The notes under the pieces are model-generated. The model worked only from the letters and a program-made list of their open reading frames with translations, did no database searches and had not been told where the DNA came from. A DNA stretch of 64,000 nucleotides from assembly GCA_030066985.1 (NCBI GenBank), contig JASJAN010000015.1:24934-88933 (forward strand), given 5' to 3'. Source of the stretch: Desulfobacterales bacterium. Its GTDB lineage: Bacteria; Desulfobacterota; Desulfobacteria; Desulfobacterales; JAHEIW01. Both the position numbers and the translations under genes were made by a program. Positions 26,441-37,725 of the stretch are shown here, one piece after another (within the stretch, counting starts at the first letter, position 1; the number at the start of each line of letters is the position of its first letter).

Positions 26441-29400
26441 ATGAGCATACTATCCTGCGATAAAACGTGCAGTTTCCCAAAGAAATTACTCATTACACTT
26501 GAGCACTGCTTCAGCCGATACTACCGTCGGCTTGGAGTAGCACTGCTTGCAATAATAGTCGGGTTGCCTGTAGTTTCTTTTGCAAAAACATCGGCAACAC
26601 AGATGAAATTCGAGTATGTATTCGATATCGGTGGCGAGCCCGGATTTGCTATTATTCAGGATCGCGAAGGTTTTCTATGGTTCACCTCTTTTTATAATGG
26701 AATGCTACGCTTTGACGGCTCCAGCAAATGGATGATTCGAGAAGGCGAGGATGGCATTTCCAGTGACTTCGTAACCCAATTATTCGAAGATCGAGACGGT
26801 CATATCTGGGCGGGCACCAATCACGGCCTCAATCGCTACGACAAACGTACCAATACCATCACCCGGTTTTTTAAGGACCCCGCTCAGCCGGAATCCAGCC
26901 TGGCGGGCAATGTCTTCAACCTTTCATCGCGCACCATCATTCAAGATCGTCAGGGCTATCTGTGGTTTGGCACACAGGCCGGACTTTCCCGTTACGACCC
27001 GAAAACCGACCACTTCAACAATTATCAACATGATCCAGCAGACGCGCATTCGCTCTCAGATAACGATATATTCGGCCTGTTTGAGGATAGCGAGGGCTTC
27101 ATCTGGGTGGCGACCAAAAACCACGGTGCGAATCGCCTCGACCCGAAGACAGGGCAAATCACCCGATTTAGCCATGATCCAAACGATCCCGCCAGTTTGC
27201 CTGACAACGCAATCCAGTCCATCGTTCAGGACCGGGACGGTCACCTCTGGCTCGCCACCCGAGAGAACGGCCTGATTCGCCGCGACCGTAACAGTGGATT
27301 TTTCAGTCATTTTAGACACCACCCCAATAATCCCGCCAGTCTGCCCCGAATGAGCATCTGGGATCTGGTGTTGTTGAAAAGCGGCGAGATCGCGCTGATA
27401 AGCGATTCATCCGCCGTCGGCCTGGTGCTGTTTGATCCTGGCACGTATAGACACCGCCAGTACCAGAAAAAACCGGGCGATCCATTCAGCCTTTCCACTA
27501 ACACGGTGCACGGCGTATTCGAGGATCGAGACGGCACGCTGTGGATTATGCATAATAACGGCAAGGTGGATAAGGCCGATCCCCGCGGACAGAAATTCAC
27601 CCTCTACCGCCACAACCCGCTTGATGAGCGTAGTTTGGCCAGTGATGCGGCTGTACCCGTGTATCAGGACCGCCATGGTCATGTTTGGGTGGGCCACTTC
27701 GGCTCGGGTCTGGACCGGTATAATCCCGAAACCGACGATTTCGCCCACCACAAGCCTGATTCCAAAGACCCTGCAAGTTTGCCGCATGGCTATCCTGCTG
27801 GTTTCTTCGAGACCCACGATGGTAAGTTTATCGTCTCAACGGCCGCCGGCATGGTGTATTTTGATCCCGTCAATGGCAAAGTAACAGAGAGGATCACAGA
27901 TGATACCTGGTTCTACACCATGATCCAAGACAAAGAGGACCCCGATGTCATCTGGGCCGTGGGCTGGGAACAGAGTCTAAACCGCTTCAATCTTCGCACC
28001 CGGGAGCGCAAGGTCTATCGTCATGATCCACAGAATCCGGACAGTTTCTCAGCCGTCACATCAGTGCGCTTCATCCGTGATAGCAATGATCCCGATATTT
28101 TCTGGATTGCTACATGGGGTGGTGGACTGGAAAAGTTTGATCGTCGGCGGGAAACCTTTACACACCACCAGCACGAACCCGATGATCCCCGGAGCATCAG
28201 CTCCAACACCGTCTACGATGTGATGGAAGATTCCAGAGGCAACATCTGGGTTAGCACCGACAAAGGGTTGAACAAATTCGACAAACACGCCGGAACCTTC
28301 AAGCGGTTCGACAGGAGCGTTGGATTTAATGCCAAAATTGTCCATAACATACTGGAGGACCGCAGGGGCCGCCTGTGGATGGGGACCAATATCGGACTGG
28401 TGGAATTCGACATCGCCGACCAGCAGGTTATTAGAGTCTACACCGTTGAAGACGGCCTACACAGTCACGACTTCTTTCCCACTGCAAGGGGCAAGACTCG
28501 CGATGGGCAGCTATGGTTCGGAGGCTTTAACGGGCTAAACCGTTTCGATCCGGGAAACTTAAAAGAAAACCCCAATCCACCACAGATATACCTCACCGAA
28601 ATCAAACAGAGTGGTCAGCCGATCAAGTCTCCGACTGCCTTTGAGCTTTTGCGCGAGATTAACCTGGGATGGCGGGAAAACTTCTTCGAGTTTGAGTACG
28701 TCGCACTCAACTACACTGCCGCAAGCAAGAATCGGTACCGCTATAAACTCGAGGGTCTCGATCGAGATTGGGTTGAGGCAGGCAAAAAGCGCTCCGGGCG
28801 ATACTCCGGCCTGCAGGGCGGAACCTATACCCTGAGGATCAATGGTACTAATAACGACGGCATATGGAACAGACCCGAGCAGGAGGTAAAATTGAAGGTC
28901 AGCGTCAAGTCACCTCCCTGGCTGAGATTGTGGGCGCTGGTGTTGTATGTGCTGGCCGGCGTTTTGCTCTTTTACGGGGTTATTCGCTGGCGCCTATCGG
29001 CTTCCGAACGTCAACGCGTTTTGCTCCAGGATGAAGTAGATGCCCGCACCGCTGAACTTAGTTCTTCAGAGGAAAAATCCCGCCTGCTTTTAGAATCAGT
29101 CGGCGAGGGTATTTTTGGCGTTGACCTGGATGGTAAAGTGACCTTTATTAATCCGGCTGCTAATCGGTTGCTGGGCTACGGGCCTGAGGAACTTATCAGC
29201 GAGGAAATCCACGAGAAAATTCACCATTCATATGCAGACGGATCGCCCTATCCGAAAAGCGAATGCCCCATGTATTTAACGCGTGTTGACGGCACCAACC
29301 ATTATATCGCCGACGAGGTACTCTGGCGAAAGGACGGCACGTCCTTTCCAGTTGCATACTCCAGCACACCGATAAAAAAAGACGAACAGATCGTTGGTGT

Positions 29401-32125
29401 CGTCGTTACATTTATGGACATCACCGAACAAAAGCGTGCTGAAGAGGTCATAAAAGAAAAGGAAACCCAATTGAGTACCGCCGTAAATAGTATGATCAAC
29501 GGGATTTTCATGATCGATAAAGACCTTAATTTTCTGGTCACTAACAAACAATTTCACGAATTGTATGATTTTCCCATTGAATTGGGAAATAAAGGGATGC
29601 CGTTTATTAACTTTTTACGCATTCGTGCCGAACGCGGTGACTATGGTCCGGGGGACCATGAAGCCTTGCTGGCAAAGCGTGTTGAAATGTACGAAGATGC
29701 AACCCAGGCCCCCAAAATGACGATATATGAAGATAAGATACCCGGCAATCGAACCACGGAAGTATATCGTGCGCCAACGGAAGATGGTGGCTTTGTATTC
29801 GTGATCAACGACATTACGAAACAAAAAATGGCAGAAGATGAACTAAGAATCGCCAAAGAAACTGCCGTTGAAGCGACAAAAGCCAAGAGTGAATTTCTGG
29901 CGAACATGAGCCATGAAATCCGCACCCCCATGAACGCCATTATCGGAATGGCGCATCTGGCCCTGAAAACCAATCTCACTGCCAAGCAATACGACTATAT
30001 CAAGAAAGTAGATAGCTCCGCCAAGTCCCTGCTTGGGATTATCAATGACATCCTGGATTTTTCAAAGATCGAAGCCGGCAAGCTGGACATGGAGTCTGTG
30101 GACTTTCAACTTGAGGATACCCTTGACAACGTATCGACCCTGGTGGGCGTTAAAACCCAGGAAAAAGGGCTGGAACTTCTTTTTAAGATAGACCCAGCCG
30201 TGCCGGCAGCACTTGTAGGTGATCCGCTTCGCCTCGGGCAAATTCTGATTAATTTATCCAATAATGCCGTAAAATTTACCGAAGCGGGGGAGATCGTTGT
30301 CTCCTCCGAATTGGTCAAAAAAGACAACTCACAGGTCACCTTGAAATTTTCGGTTCAAGACACCGGTGTTGGCATGACCGCAGAACAGGCAGCCAAACTG
30401 TTTCAACCTTTTATGCAGGCAGACACATCTACTACCCGCAAATATGGTGGCACCGGACTGGGGTTAACAATCAGCAAGCGGCTGGCAGAGATGATGGGTG
30501 GCCAAATTTGGGTCGAGAGCGCTAAAGGCCAGGGCAGTACCTTTAGCTTTACTGCCACCTTCGGACTGGGAAAAGAAAAAGCCAAAAAGCAATATAAACC
30601 CGCATCCGAATTGCGCGGCATGAGAGTTTTGGTAGTGGACGACAATGCAACCTCAAGGGACATTTTACAGGAGATGCTGGAATCTTTTACTTTCGATGTC
30701 ACCGTGGCTGCATCCGGACCGGAGGGAATCACAGAGCTCGAGAATGCTGCGGGAGATAAGCTTTTCGAGTTGGTTGTTATGGATTGGAAAATGCCAGGTA
30801 TGGACGGTATCGAAGCAGCTAAACGGATCAAAGATCATAAGGATTTGAAAACAATTCCAGCTATCGTTTTGGTGACCGCCTATGGCCGGGAAGAGGTCAT
30901 GCAACAGGCCGAGAAGGTTGGACTCGAGGGCTTTCTCCTTAAACCGATTAATCCATCTATGCTTTTTGACACCATAATGCAGGCATTTGGCAAAGCAGTG
31001 GCTGACACTTCGCAGATTGCGCAAAGACCTGAACAGGAAGCCGAGGCTTTGGAAAATTTGCGAGGGGCTCGCGTGCTGTTAGTAGAAGATAATCAGATTA
31101 ACCAGCAAGTAGCAATGGAGATTCTGCAGGGTGTGGGGCTCGACGTTACAATAGCAAATAATGGCCAGGAAGGCGTCGACGCAGCGAAAAAAAATCCATA
31201 TGATGTCGTCTTAATGGACATTCAAATGCCGGTAATGGATGGTTTAACCGCCACGCGTGAAATCCGAAAAGAACAAAAATTCATAGATTTACCGATTATT
31301 GCGATGACGGCTCATGCCATGGCCGGTGATGAAAATAAAAGTCTGGAGGCTGGCATGAACGGTCATGTCACCAAACCCATTGACCCTGAACAGCTGTTTT
31401 CAACTCTGCAGAAATGGATAAAACCGTGTGAGAAACGAACCCAGGTCGAGGCATCGGAAGCTCCTGTTAAGCAAGCTGAATCGGGCAAGGCGGCCCTTGC
31501 AGAAGATGAACTTCCGGAATTTTTGTCGGGATTTGATCTGGCAGATGGATTAAAGCGATTGCAGGGAAACAAAAAACTTTATCGGAAGCTGCTATTAAGT
31601 TTTGCTACAGACTATAACGAGGTAGCAAATAAAATCCGCCGGGCGCTTGATGCCGAAGATTTTGATCAAGCCCACAGCCTGGTGCACAATCTCAAAGGGT
31701 TGGCCGGTAATCTGGCGGCTACGGAGCTTCAGGCATCCGCGGTGAATTTAGAGAAACTTGTCAAAGGAGTTGAAAAGATAACCCCATCATCAAAAGAGCT
31801 AAATATAGAATTCTCAAAGCTTGAAGGTGCCCTCAATCAAGCCTTGGGGTCAGCCCAAAGCCTTGGTGCATCCGCTGAAGAAAACGCCGAACAACTTTCC
31901 GCTGATGATCTTATAGAAATCGCCACCGAATTATCTGAAGACTTTGCCAAACGTATCCGTGATGCGGCTGAAATGGGAGATGTCACCACGTTAAACACCA
32001 TCGCAGAGGAAATTAAGGACCAATCAGATTCCTGCGCGCTACTCAGCAAAAAAATTATACAGATGGCCGAAGACTTTGACCTGGATGGTATCCAAAAATT
32101 AGCGGATGCATTAGATGCAGGTTGA
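26441..32125 (+). CDS. Giant hybrid sensor histidine kinase (two-component propeller type)
   Basis: An 1894-residue protein. In order: N-terminal hydrophobic signal (~31-48); about eleven propeller blades (GxLWxGTxxGLxRYD pattern) to ~745; Y_Y_Y domain ~757-822; one membrane helix ~826-848; two PAS domains ~875-1130; HisKA with SHEIRTP (His1158); HATPase with N and G boxes (~1255-1370); receiver 1 (Asp1448); receiver 2 (Asp1593); HPt with His1749; and a helical tail to 1894. The periplasmic propeller suggests sensing of a glycan or small ligand, as in Bacteroides HTCS proteins, but no output DNA-binding domain is attached. No response regulator gene is adjacent. Every phosphorelay residue is intact. 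Confidence 0.92.
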   Translation: MSILSCDKTCSFPKKLLITLEHCFSRYYRRLGVALLAIIVGLPVVSFAKTSATQMKFEYVFDIGGEPGFAIIQDREGFLWFTSFYNGMLRFDGSSKWMIREGEDGISSDFVTQLFEDRDGHIWAGTNHGLNRYDKRTNTITRFFKDPAQPESSLAGNVFNLSSRTIIQDRQGYLWFGTQAGLSRYDPKTDHFNNYQHDPADAHSLSDNDIFGLFEDSEGFIWVATKNHGANRLDPKTGQITRFSHDPNDPASLPDNAIQSIVQDRDGHLWLATRENGLIRRDRNSGFFSHFRHHPNNPASLPRMSIWDLVLLKSGEIALISDSSAVGLVLFDPGTYRHRQYQKKPGDPFSLSTNTVHGVFEDRDGTLWIMHNNGKVDKADPRGQKFTLYRHNPLDERSLASDAAVPVYQDRHGHVWVGHFGSGLDRYNPETDDFAHHKPDSKDPASLPHGYPAGFFETHDGKFIVSTAAGMVYFDPVNGKVTERITDDTWFYTMIQDKEDPDVIWAVGWEQSLNRFNLRTRERKVYRHDPQNPDSFSAVTSVRFIRDSNDPDIFWIATWGGGLEKFDRRRETFTHHQHEPDDPRSISSNTVYDVMEDSRGNIWVSTDKGLNKFDKHAGTFKRFDRSVGFNAKIVHNILEDRRGRLWMGTNIGLVEFDIADQQVIRVYTVEDGLHSHDFFPTARGKTRDGQLWFGGFNGLNRFDPGNLKENPNPPQIYLTEIKQSGQPIKSPTAFELLREINLGWRENFFEFEYVALNYTAASKNRYRYKLEGLDRDWVEAGKKRSGRYSGLQGGTYTLRINGTNNDGIWNRPEQEVKLKVSVKSPPWLRLWALVLYVLAGVLLFYGVIRWRLSASERQRVLLQDEVDARTAELSSSEEKSRLLLESVGEGIFGVDLDGKVTFINPAANRLLGYGPEELISEEIHEKIHHSYADGSPYPKSECPMYLTRVDGTNHYIADEVLWRKDGTSFPVAYSSTPIKKDEQIVGVVVTFMDITEQKRAEEVIKEKETQLSTAVNSMINGIFMIDKDLNFLVTNKQFHELYDFPIELGNKGMPFINFLRIRAERGDYGPGDHEALLAKRVEMYEDATQAPKMTIYEDKIPGNRTTEVYRAPTEDGGFVFVINDITKQKMAEDELRIAKETAVEATKAKSEFLANMSHEIRTPMNAIIGMAHLALKTNLTAKQYDYIKKVDSSAKSLLGIINDILDFSKIEAGKLDMESVDFQLEDTLDNVSTLVGVKTQEKGLELLFKIDPAVPAALVGDPLRLGQILINLSNNAVKFTEAGEIVVSSELVKKDNSQVTLKFSVQDTGVGMTAEQAAKLFQPFMQADTSTTRKYGGTGLGLTISKRLAEMMGGQIWVESAKGQGSTFSFTATFGLGKEKAKKQYKPASELRGMRVLVVDDNATSRDILQEMLESFTFDVTVAASGPEGITELENAAGDKLFELVVMDWKMPGMDGIEAAKRIKDHKDLKTIPAIVLVTAYGREEVMQQAEKVGLEGFLLKPINPSMLFDTIMQAFGKAVADTSQIAQRPEQEAEALENLRGARVLLVEDNQINQQVAMEILQGVGLDVTIANNGQEGVDAAKKNPYDVVLMDIQMPVMDGLTATREIRKEQKFIDLPIIAMTAHAMAGDENKSLEAGMNGHVTKPIDPEQLFSTLQKWIKPCEKRTQVEASEAPVKQAESGKAALAEDELPEFLSGFDLADGLKRLQGNKKLYRKLLLSFATDYNEVANKIRRALDAEDFDQAHSLVHNLKGLAGNLAATELQASAVNLEKLVKGVEKITPSSKELNIEFSKLEGALNQALGSAQSLGASAEENAEQLSADDLIEIATELSEDFAKRIRDAAEMGDVTTLNTIAEEIKDQSDSCALLSKKIIQMAEDFDLDGIQKLADALDAG

Positions 32126-32202
32126 ATATCAGAGTTTTTGGATTGCCTACCGAAGTTTACAATTATGCCGGATTTTGGATTTCGGCTGATATGTTTGAAA
32201 GT

Positions 32203-32477
32203 GTCAATAAAAAACTACTTATCCACCCCTTTTATCAAGGTTAGCGATTTACGATGTTGGTCTCCAGATTCCTAAAAGAGGCACGACTATTAGCGACGGT
32301 GGATCATGCTGATATACGCGGGTTGGTTACCGCAAGACTTGTATTCGTCGCGGAGCTGCCTCTGTCTATGTGCGGGAGTTTTGCATTCCCTTAGCCGAAG
32401 CGAGGATTCTCCTTGCCGTGGTCGCGCCCCTACAAGGAATCTGGAGAACCATAATTTTTTAAAATAATTTTATTGCC
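32203..32477 (-). ncRNA. Candidate IS1111 guide-RNA region
   Basis: Non-coding 275 bp between the transposase stop and the 3' inverted repeat. In the IS1111 subgroup this region encodes the RNA that guides recombination. I infer it from position only; I did not derive the RNA loops. Confidence 0.4.
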
Positions 32478-33590
32478 TCAAGCAGTTATTTGCTGCACCT
32501 GTTTATCGATGGCCCAGATAAAGGCACTTAATTCTCTTGCAATCGCGGTGGTAATGGCTTGCTTTGATTTTCCCCGAGCAAAAAGGCGGCGATACTTACC
32601 GCACAAGCGCAGTTGAGCCTTCCAAGATATTTCACAAATTCGATCATCAAGACCTTGTTGCCGTTTCAGGATCGGTTTTGTTTTTCGCGCCCTCAAGTTA
32701 TAGGTCCAGGCAGCTTCGATAAGCGCCCGGCGAACATGACTATTGCCGGTTTTGGTAATGGAACCGCGACGGATCCGATTGCCGCTTGAATGCTCAGAGG
32801 GTACAAGACCCAGATAAGCCATTAATTGTTTCGGATTTTTGAAACGATTCATATCACCGATCTCTGCGACAACGGTAGTTGCCACAATCAGCGATACACC
32901 CCGTAGCGCCTGGTAGGCCCTGACAAAAGGCGCACGGCTCCATTGAGCAACTAAGTCCTGGATTTGTTCTGTGATGCGTTTTATTCGACGCGTGCACTCA
33001 TTAGCCGCATCAATGTATTCCTGTAAAACAATTTGCTGTGCTCGGTGAGCAGGTTTGAGCTCAGCAAGCCAATTCATATGCCCCTTTGTCCAGTTTTTCT
33101 TTCCCGGATAATAATGCCCATGGCGCAATAAAAAAGCCAGCAACTGCTGACGGGTTTTACGTTCGATTCGTCTAATGTCAACACGGCAGCGAAGCAGATC
33201 CCGTATGGCCTCGTCTTCTGCGGTTGGCACATAAATGCTGGTCAGTTCTCCAGCACGAAACAAACGCACCAGATTGAGCGCATCGCGCCGGTCGGTTTTA
33301 ATACGATCGCCACTTCGTTTTGGAACAAGCGAAGGCGCCACCACTGAACAGCTATGACCTTTTGAGGTTAAATGACGATAAATCGGATAACCACAGGGGC
33401 CGGCCTCATAAACAAAATGAAGATCTGCCCCCGGTGATTTGAGTTTGCCTACCAGTTTGTCCAACGCTTGGAGTGTTCCATCAATTTTACCATAGGATCG
33501 AACCTTACCGTTGGCACGTGCGTCGGTGATGGCAACATCGATGCTTTTTTTGTGGACATCCAAGCCAATATACAATATTTTCTTTTGCAT
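32478..33590 (-). CDS. IS110-family transposase (DEDD recombinase)
   Basis: A 370-residue protein from the ATG at 33590, 6-7 nt after AAGGAGG. The RuvC-like N-domain has YIGLDVHKKSIDV, VYEAGPCGYP and IKTDRRDA. The C-terminal Tnp_IS116/IS110/IS902 domain has LRGVSLIVATTVVAEIG, YLGLVPSEHSSG and TKTGNSHVRRAL. It appears intact and so potentially active. It lies just downstream of the hybrid kinase and points toward it. Confidence 0.93.
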   Translation of the reverse strand: MQKKILYIGLDVHKKSIDVAITDARANGKVRSYGKIDGTLQALDKLVGKLKSPGADLHFVYEAGPCGYPIYRHLTSKGHSCSVVAPSLVPKRSGDRIKTDRRDALNLVRLFRAGELTSIYVPTAEDEAIRDLLRCRVDIRRIERKTRQQLLAFLLRHGHYYPGKKNWTKGHMNWLAELKPAHRAQQIVLQEYIDAANECTRRIKRITEQIQDLVAQWSRAPFVRAYQALRGVSLIVATTVVAEIGDMNRFKNPKQLMAYLGLVPSEHSSGNRIRRGSITKTGNSHVRRALIEAAWTYNLRARKTKPILKRQQGLDDRICEISWKAQLRLCGKYRRLFARGKSKQAITTAIARELSAFIWAIDKQVQQITA

Positions 33591-33689
33591 GGTCTGCCTC
33601 CTTGGTTTTGGCTCTGAGCCGTTTTGACCTCTATAGGTCGCACAGCTTAACCCACGCCGCAAGGGGCAGACCTTTCAACTTTCAAACAT

Positions 33690-33959
33690 TATGTCTATGC
33701 ATACAAAAGCTGATACGCTGAAAAAAATTTTAGATATTATGATGAAAACTGAAATTTAAAGGAATTGATGATATGTAGATGATATCACTACTCTTGCTAA
33801 CATACAGATATTGTTAGAGCGGGTTGTCAAGGCAAGTAAATACTGACTTTGACTATTGGTAAATCATCTCCGTCTTCCGACATAGCTGTGTCTTCTATCT
33901 TCCGTCTTCAGTCTTCCGCCTTCCGTCATCTGTCATCTGTCATCTGTAAGCGTAACTTA
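33690..33959. repeat. Intergenic region with TCTTCCGTC/CATCTGTC repeats
   Basis: Bases ~33876-33945 are a run of 7-8 bp units (TCTTCCG, GTCTTCA, CCTTCCG, CATCTGT repeated three times), again the vocabulary seen at 4306 and 19165. It lies directly downstream of the GTPase pair. Confidence 0.5.
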
Positions 33960-35741
33960 TCAACGATCTGACTCCGCCAAAGCAGCAAGCGCAAGCACGG
34001 TATCTAGCTGAGCCTTGACCGGATTTTGATTGAGCTCTTGGAGATGGTCCATCTGATGCTTGAGTTTTTCAAAGGCTTTGGCCGTGATTCGGTTGGTGGA
34101 GGCCACGGCTCGGATGCACAACTGCAGAATAAAGAAGCTTAAAAATAAAACCAGACCGATGGCCCAGAAGGCGTGCATAAAAAAATCGCCGGAAAGGTAC
34201 TCGCCGGTGAAAAAGGATTCCAGGGTCAACCAGCCGCAATACCCCAGAATACCGACGGCGGGCAAATTGAAAAGAAATTGAACAAACAGGCCGCTGAGCT
34301 TGGTGGTCAAACGCTCGATCTGGCCGTCCAAAGCCCCGCTCCAGATGGCGGCCAGCTTTTCTTCAAAACCGGCGGTGCCTGACAAGGCATCTTCTACTTT
34401 GCGAATCGAGCTGTCAAAGCCGCCCCTAACAAGGGATTTGGCAATTTCGGGCCAGCTTTCCAGCACCACCAGACGGTAATTTCTGAAAGCCGCTATCATC
34501 TGCTGATCTTTTTGCGGATCGTCAAGGGCTGCCTGGCTATCTTTGGACTGTTTTATGGCCGACAAACGGTTGAGCACCTGGCGCACCGGCCGGCCGAATC
34601 GCAGAACAGCCATGAGGCCGCTGCCAAAAATCAGCAGCCGCGCCCAGATGGCAATCATCCACCCCATGGGCCCCAGCCAGCGCTGAGCCAGCTTCTGATA
34701 CACCAGCACATTCAACCCGAACAATTGTTGTACCCCGCTTTCCTGCATGCCGGCCAGCGCATCCTCCAGCGCTTTTTTTTCAGTCGCAGCCATACGCTCA
34801 GCCGCATCTGATAAAACAGCCTGATGGCCTAAAACGTGGCGGCCGGCTTCTTCAAAGACAAAATCCCGCAGGCGCCGCACATTTTCAATTCGCCGGTCGA
34901 TGACAAAGCCGGCCTGGTTGATGGTGTTGACCACCAGCTGCTGCAGCTCTTCAAATTCGTCAAAATCATGCCGCGGTTCAGCAGCGGCATCCCAATTGGG
35001 ATCGTTGAGATTGCGGCGGGCCGATATGCAAAACACCCGATCTGCCGGCACCTGCCAGCCCGTGCGGATATGCTCTAAAAAATCGGGCACGATTTGATCC
35101 TTGAGCTCCGCTTTGTCCAGCCGGTCGCATTTATTGAGAACGCACACCAGGGATTCCCCACTGAAGTTGGGGATAAAGCGCGCCAGAAAATCAACATGGT
35201 CTCGTCGCTTGGGGTTCTCGGCATCAAATACGCAGATCAGCATATCTGATCGGGCGATGGTCTTTTCGACAATGGGGATATGTTTGCGAAATGCGCGGCT
35301 GTCAGTATCGGGGGTATCCACCAGAAGCACGTGCTCAAAGCGCACCGCCGCCGGGTTCGAGCGGGTTTCAACAATTTCACTGTTCAGCTCTTCCACCAAT
35401 TGATCACTATCCCCGGCATTGGCGCTGAAAACAATCAAATGATCGGTGGTGGGCCGCTCATGACCGATGTCGGAAAGGTCATCCACCCCGGCCAGGGCGT
35501 TTAGCAAAGTGGATTTGCCCGAGCCGCTGGGGCCGACAAGCGTGAGCACCAGCTTGCGCTCAAAGCGCTCAGCGATACCGTCGATCATGCCGGTGGCCTG
35601 ATGGCACTGTTTTTCAAGCCCGCGGCCAGGCAGCCACATCGGTGCCTGTCCCAGCTCGGTGCTTAAGCGCTGCAGGTCATTTTTAGATTCGGCGATTTTA
35701 CCCAGAGCCTTTAAAATGGCTGTATGACGATCAAAATTCAT
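33960..35741 (-). CDS. Dynamin-like GTPase, second gene of a pair
   Basis: A 593-residue protein. The GTPase motifs are complete: G1 GPSGSGKST (~70-78), G3 VDTPD, G4 NKCD and G5 SAR. A hydrophobic segment (WMIAIWARLLIFGSGLM) and, near the C-terminus, two clear membrane helices (LPAVGILGYCGWLTL; AIGLVLFLSFFILQL) flank helical regions that may act as stalk and middle domain. It belongs to the bacterial dynamin-like/YcjX-related GTPases, which often act as adjacent hetero-oligomeric pairs on membranes. Its partner ends 3 bp upstream, so the two are co-translated. Confidence 0.75.
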   Translation of the reverse strand: MNFDRHTAILKALGKIAESKNDLQRLSTELGQAPMWLPGRGLEKQCHQATGMIDGIAERFERKLVLTLVGPSGSGKSTLLNALAGVDDLSDIGHERPTTDHLIVFSANAGDSDQLVEELNSEIVETRSNPAAVRFEHVLLVDTPDTDSRAFRKHIPIVEKTIARSDMLICVFDAENPKRRDHVDFLARFIPNFSGESLVCVLNKCDRLDKAELKDQIVPDFLEHIRTGWQVPADRVFCISARRNLNDPNWDAAAEPRHDFDEFEELQQLVVNTINQAGFVIDRRIENVRRLRDFVFEEAGRHVLGHQAVLSDAAERMAATEKKALEDALAGMQESGVQQLFGLNVLVYQKLAQRWLGPMGWMIAIWARLLIFGSGLMAVLRFGRPVRQVLNRLSAIKQSKDSQAALDDPQKDQQMIAAFRNYRLVVLESWPEIAKSLVRGGFDSSIRKVEDALSGTAGFEEKLAAIWSGALDGQIERLTTKLSGLFVQFLFNLPAVGILGYCGWLTLESFFTGEYLSGDFFMHAFWAIGLVLFLSFFILQLCIRAVASTNRITAKAFEKLKHQMDHLQELNQNPVKAQLDTVLALAALAESDR

Positions 35742-35744
35742 ATT

Positions 35745-37709
35745 TTACCCGAGCTCCTTTGCACAGACATCCATACTGGTTTGCAGCGCTGTCAGCTCTG
35801 CGGTGACCCGCTCGATGGTTTCGCCGACCGTGCCAATCGTGGCGCCGGTGATGGTATCCTCAAAAAGCTGTTGCACCTTTTTGAGTTTATGATCAAACCA
35901 GGCCTCGGCAATGGGTCCCAGCATGGTCTGCAGCTGGTGTTGATCAGCCTTTTTCATCTGGGTGGTCACCGGTATGGCCACCAGGGCATAGAGGTCTTTG
36001 GCCCCGAAAAGACCGGTCAGTTTCACCTTAATACCCGCAGCACCAACTGGATCGCCAGTGGACAGCACATAGGTCACCGCCGCGGTGGCCGGCAAGACAT
36101 TCAGCGATGCCCAGAAGGTCTGGCTGATTTTAGACCACAGACCCATCTGTCTGCGGAATTGGTTGGCCAGCTTTTTTAAATCTTTGAGCATGTCCGCGGG
36201 GATATCCAGCAATTCTTCTTTTTCAGACAGGATCATCTGCAGCATGGTCTTAAAATCCTGGTCCCGCAAGGCCGCCTGCTGCGGTAAGACCGCCGGGTGG
36301 GTATCCACAAAAAACCGCAGGATGCGGTCTTTGTCGGCAGATTCCGCCCGGGGGTTTTGGGTATCGGCGATCCGGCGCGCCATTCGAATGCGCTCAACAC
36401 ATCCGGCCATGCGCTCAACCACAGGATCGTTTAAAGAGCCGCTGACCGCTATCTGGGGGCCTATGGCCTGGGCATGCAGACTGGTCACCGCAGTCACCAG
36501 ATCTTCTTCCAGCTTTTTATTAAAATCGGCGGCATCTTTTTTTCCTTCCGGGCCCGGTGCAATGCGCGCCTTGGCCCAAACAGCAGCTCCGAAAAGCATT
36601 TTAAGGGGAAATTCGATCACATTGCCGGTTTTGCGCATAACCTTAATATGGGCCGGGTCGGTTTTGGCCCAAATTTTGGCAAACCGTTTCATAACCCGAT
36701 CCATCGGAAAATGTTTGAGGGCTTCATGCACATACTGGCTCTGAACGGTCTGAAACGCATCCAGATAAAGCTGCAGCTCATCAAGCGAGCAGCGTGCATC
36801 CGCCAGGAAATCTTGCGCTTTCTTGAAGGCATCCGCCAGGATGGAGCCATGCAGCTCAAGTCGCAACTGTGGGGCGTCGATGGCAGCCAGCGCGGCATCA
36901 AAATCAGCGGCATTTTCGGTGACGGGCCGCAGCTTCATAAACTGCTCACCGGCCGCCACCTGGTTATCTTCATCCGTGCGGTAGATACCCAGAATATGTT
37001 TATCAGCCTCAGCACCGTAAATACCGTCGGCCACGGTCATGGCATGCTCGCGTACCTCCGCATCGTTAAAATTGGGATAAACGCGGTAGATCAAAAAGCA
37101 TTTGCGGGTGCCGATGCCGGTCAGCATTTCGGACATAAAGTCAGTGTTGTCGCGGTTGTTGTAATTGGAGTTGGTAAATATATAAATGAAAATATCGGAA
37201 GCCTCCAGCGCCATGCGGGTTACATCCCGGTTGGTGTATTCTCCTCTGGCGCCAGTGTCAAAATCGGGAGTATCCAATAAAACCAGATCCTGCGGTCCTG
37301 TGCGGTTGATCACATATAGCGGGTTGCCCGGACGGGTAAGCTCGGCGCTGTCTTTAAGCGGCTGCAGATCGGCTTTAAACGGCTCGGCCAAATCTGACAC
37401 CAGCCGGTTTTGTTTGACCAGGGTTTCCGGAACCGAAAACAGCACCCGGCGGTTCATACCGGCCCGGCCGCCGGCCGGCGCCAGGCGCTCTGCGGCCAGA
37501 GAGTTGAACAGGGTCGATTTGCCGGAGGAACCCCCGCCGCAAATGGCCGCGACAACCGGGAAATCGGTTGAAAACCGGGGTATTAATTTGGCTTCAACGA
37601 TGTGGCGCCAAGAGGCGATCTCGGATGCCTGACCGCACTGCAGCAGCTGCGCCAGACGCGGGATGCCGTCTTTTAAATCCAACAGAGCGTTATGAAAAGT
37701 GGGTTCCAT
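35745..37709 (-). CDS. Dynamin-like GTPase, first gene of a pair
   Basis: A 654-residue protein. G1 is CGGGSSGKST (~57-66) and G3 LDTPDFDTG. Where G4 (N/TKxD) is expected the sequence reads FLIYRVYPNF, so the guanine-specificity motif is not recognisable. The long helical C-terminal part has hydrophobic stretches (FGAAVWAKA; LPATAAVTYVL) that could insert in or lie on the membrane. Pairing of one canonical and one G4-degenerate member suggests an asymmetric heteromer (inference). The function is unknown; relatives act in membrane remodelling and some in phage defence. Confidence 0.72.
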   Translation of the reverse strand: MEPTFHNALLDLKDGIPRLAQLLQCGQASEIASWRHIVEAKLIPRFSTDFPVVAAICGGGSSGKSTLFNSLAAERLAPAGGRAGMNRRVLFSVPETLVKQNRLVSDLAEPFKADLQPLKDSAELTRPGNPLYVINRTGPQDLVLLDTPDFDTGARGEYTNRDVTRMALEASDIFIYIFTNSNYNNRDNTDFMSEMLTGIGTRKCFLIYRVYPNFNDAEVREHAMTVADGIYGAEADKHILGIYRTDEDNQVAAGEQFMKLRPVTENAADFDAALAAIDAPQLRLELHGSILADAFKKAQDFLADARCSLDELQLYLDAFQTVQSQYVHEALKHFPMDRVMKRFAKIWAKTDPAHIKVMRKTGNVIEFPLKMLFGAAVWAKARIAPGPEGKKDAADFNKKLEEDLVTAVTSLHAQAIGPQIAVSGSLNDPVVERMAGCVERIRMARRIADTQNPRAESADKDRILRFFVDTHPAVLPQQAALRDQDFKTMLQMILSEKEELLDIPADMLKDLKKLANQFRRQMGLWSKISQTFWASLNVLPATAAVTYVLSTGDPVGAAGIKVKLTGLFGAKDLYALVAIPVTTQMKKADQHQLQTMLGPIAEAWFDHKLKKVQQLFEDTITGATIGTVGETIERVTAELTALQTSMDVCAKELG

Positions 37710-37725
37710 AGGCTATTTCTATTTA

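Larger units (their letters stand above)
32191..33689 (-). mobile_element. IS110-family element, IS1111 subgroup-like
   Basis: About 1.5 kb bounded by a perfect 12-bp subterminal inverted repeat, ATGTTTGAAAGT at 32191-32202 and its complement at 33678-33689. The transposase gene is on the minus strand. Non-coding DNA is 275 bp on the 3' side of the transposase and about 87 bp on the 5' side; the IS1111 subgroup carries its guide (bridge/seek) RNA on the 3' side. The exact ends are uncertain because this family makes no target duplication. Confidence 0.75.

Noticed and set aside
33876..33945. Short tandem units that could suggest a CRISPR array
   Set aside because: Units are 7-8 bp and degenerate with no spacers, so this is a low-complexity repeat; no cas genes are present.
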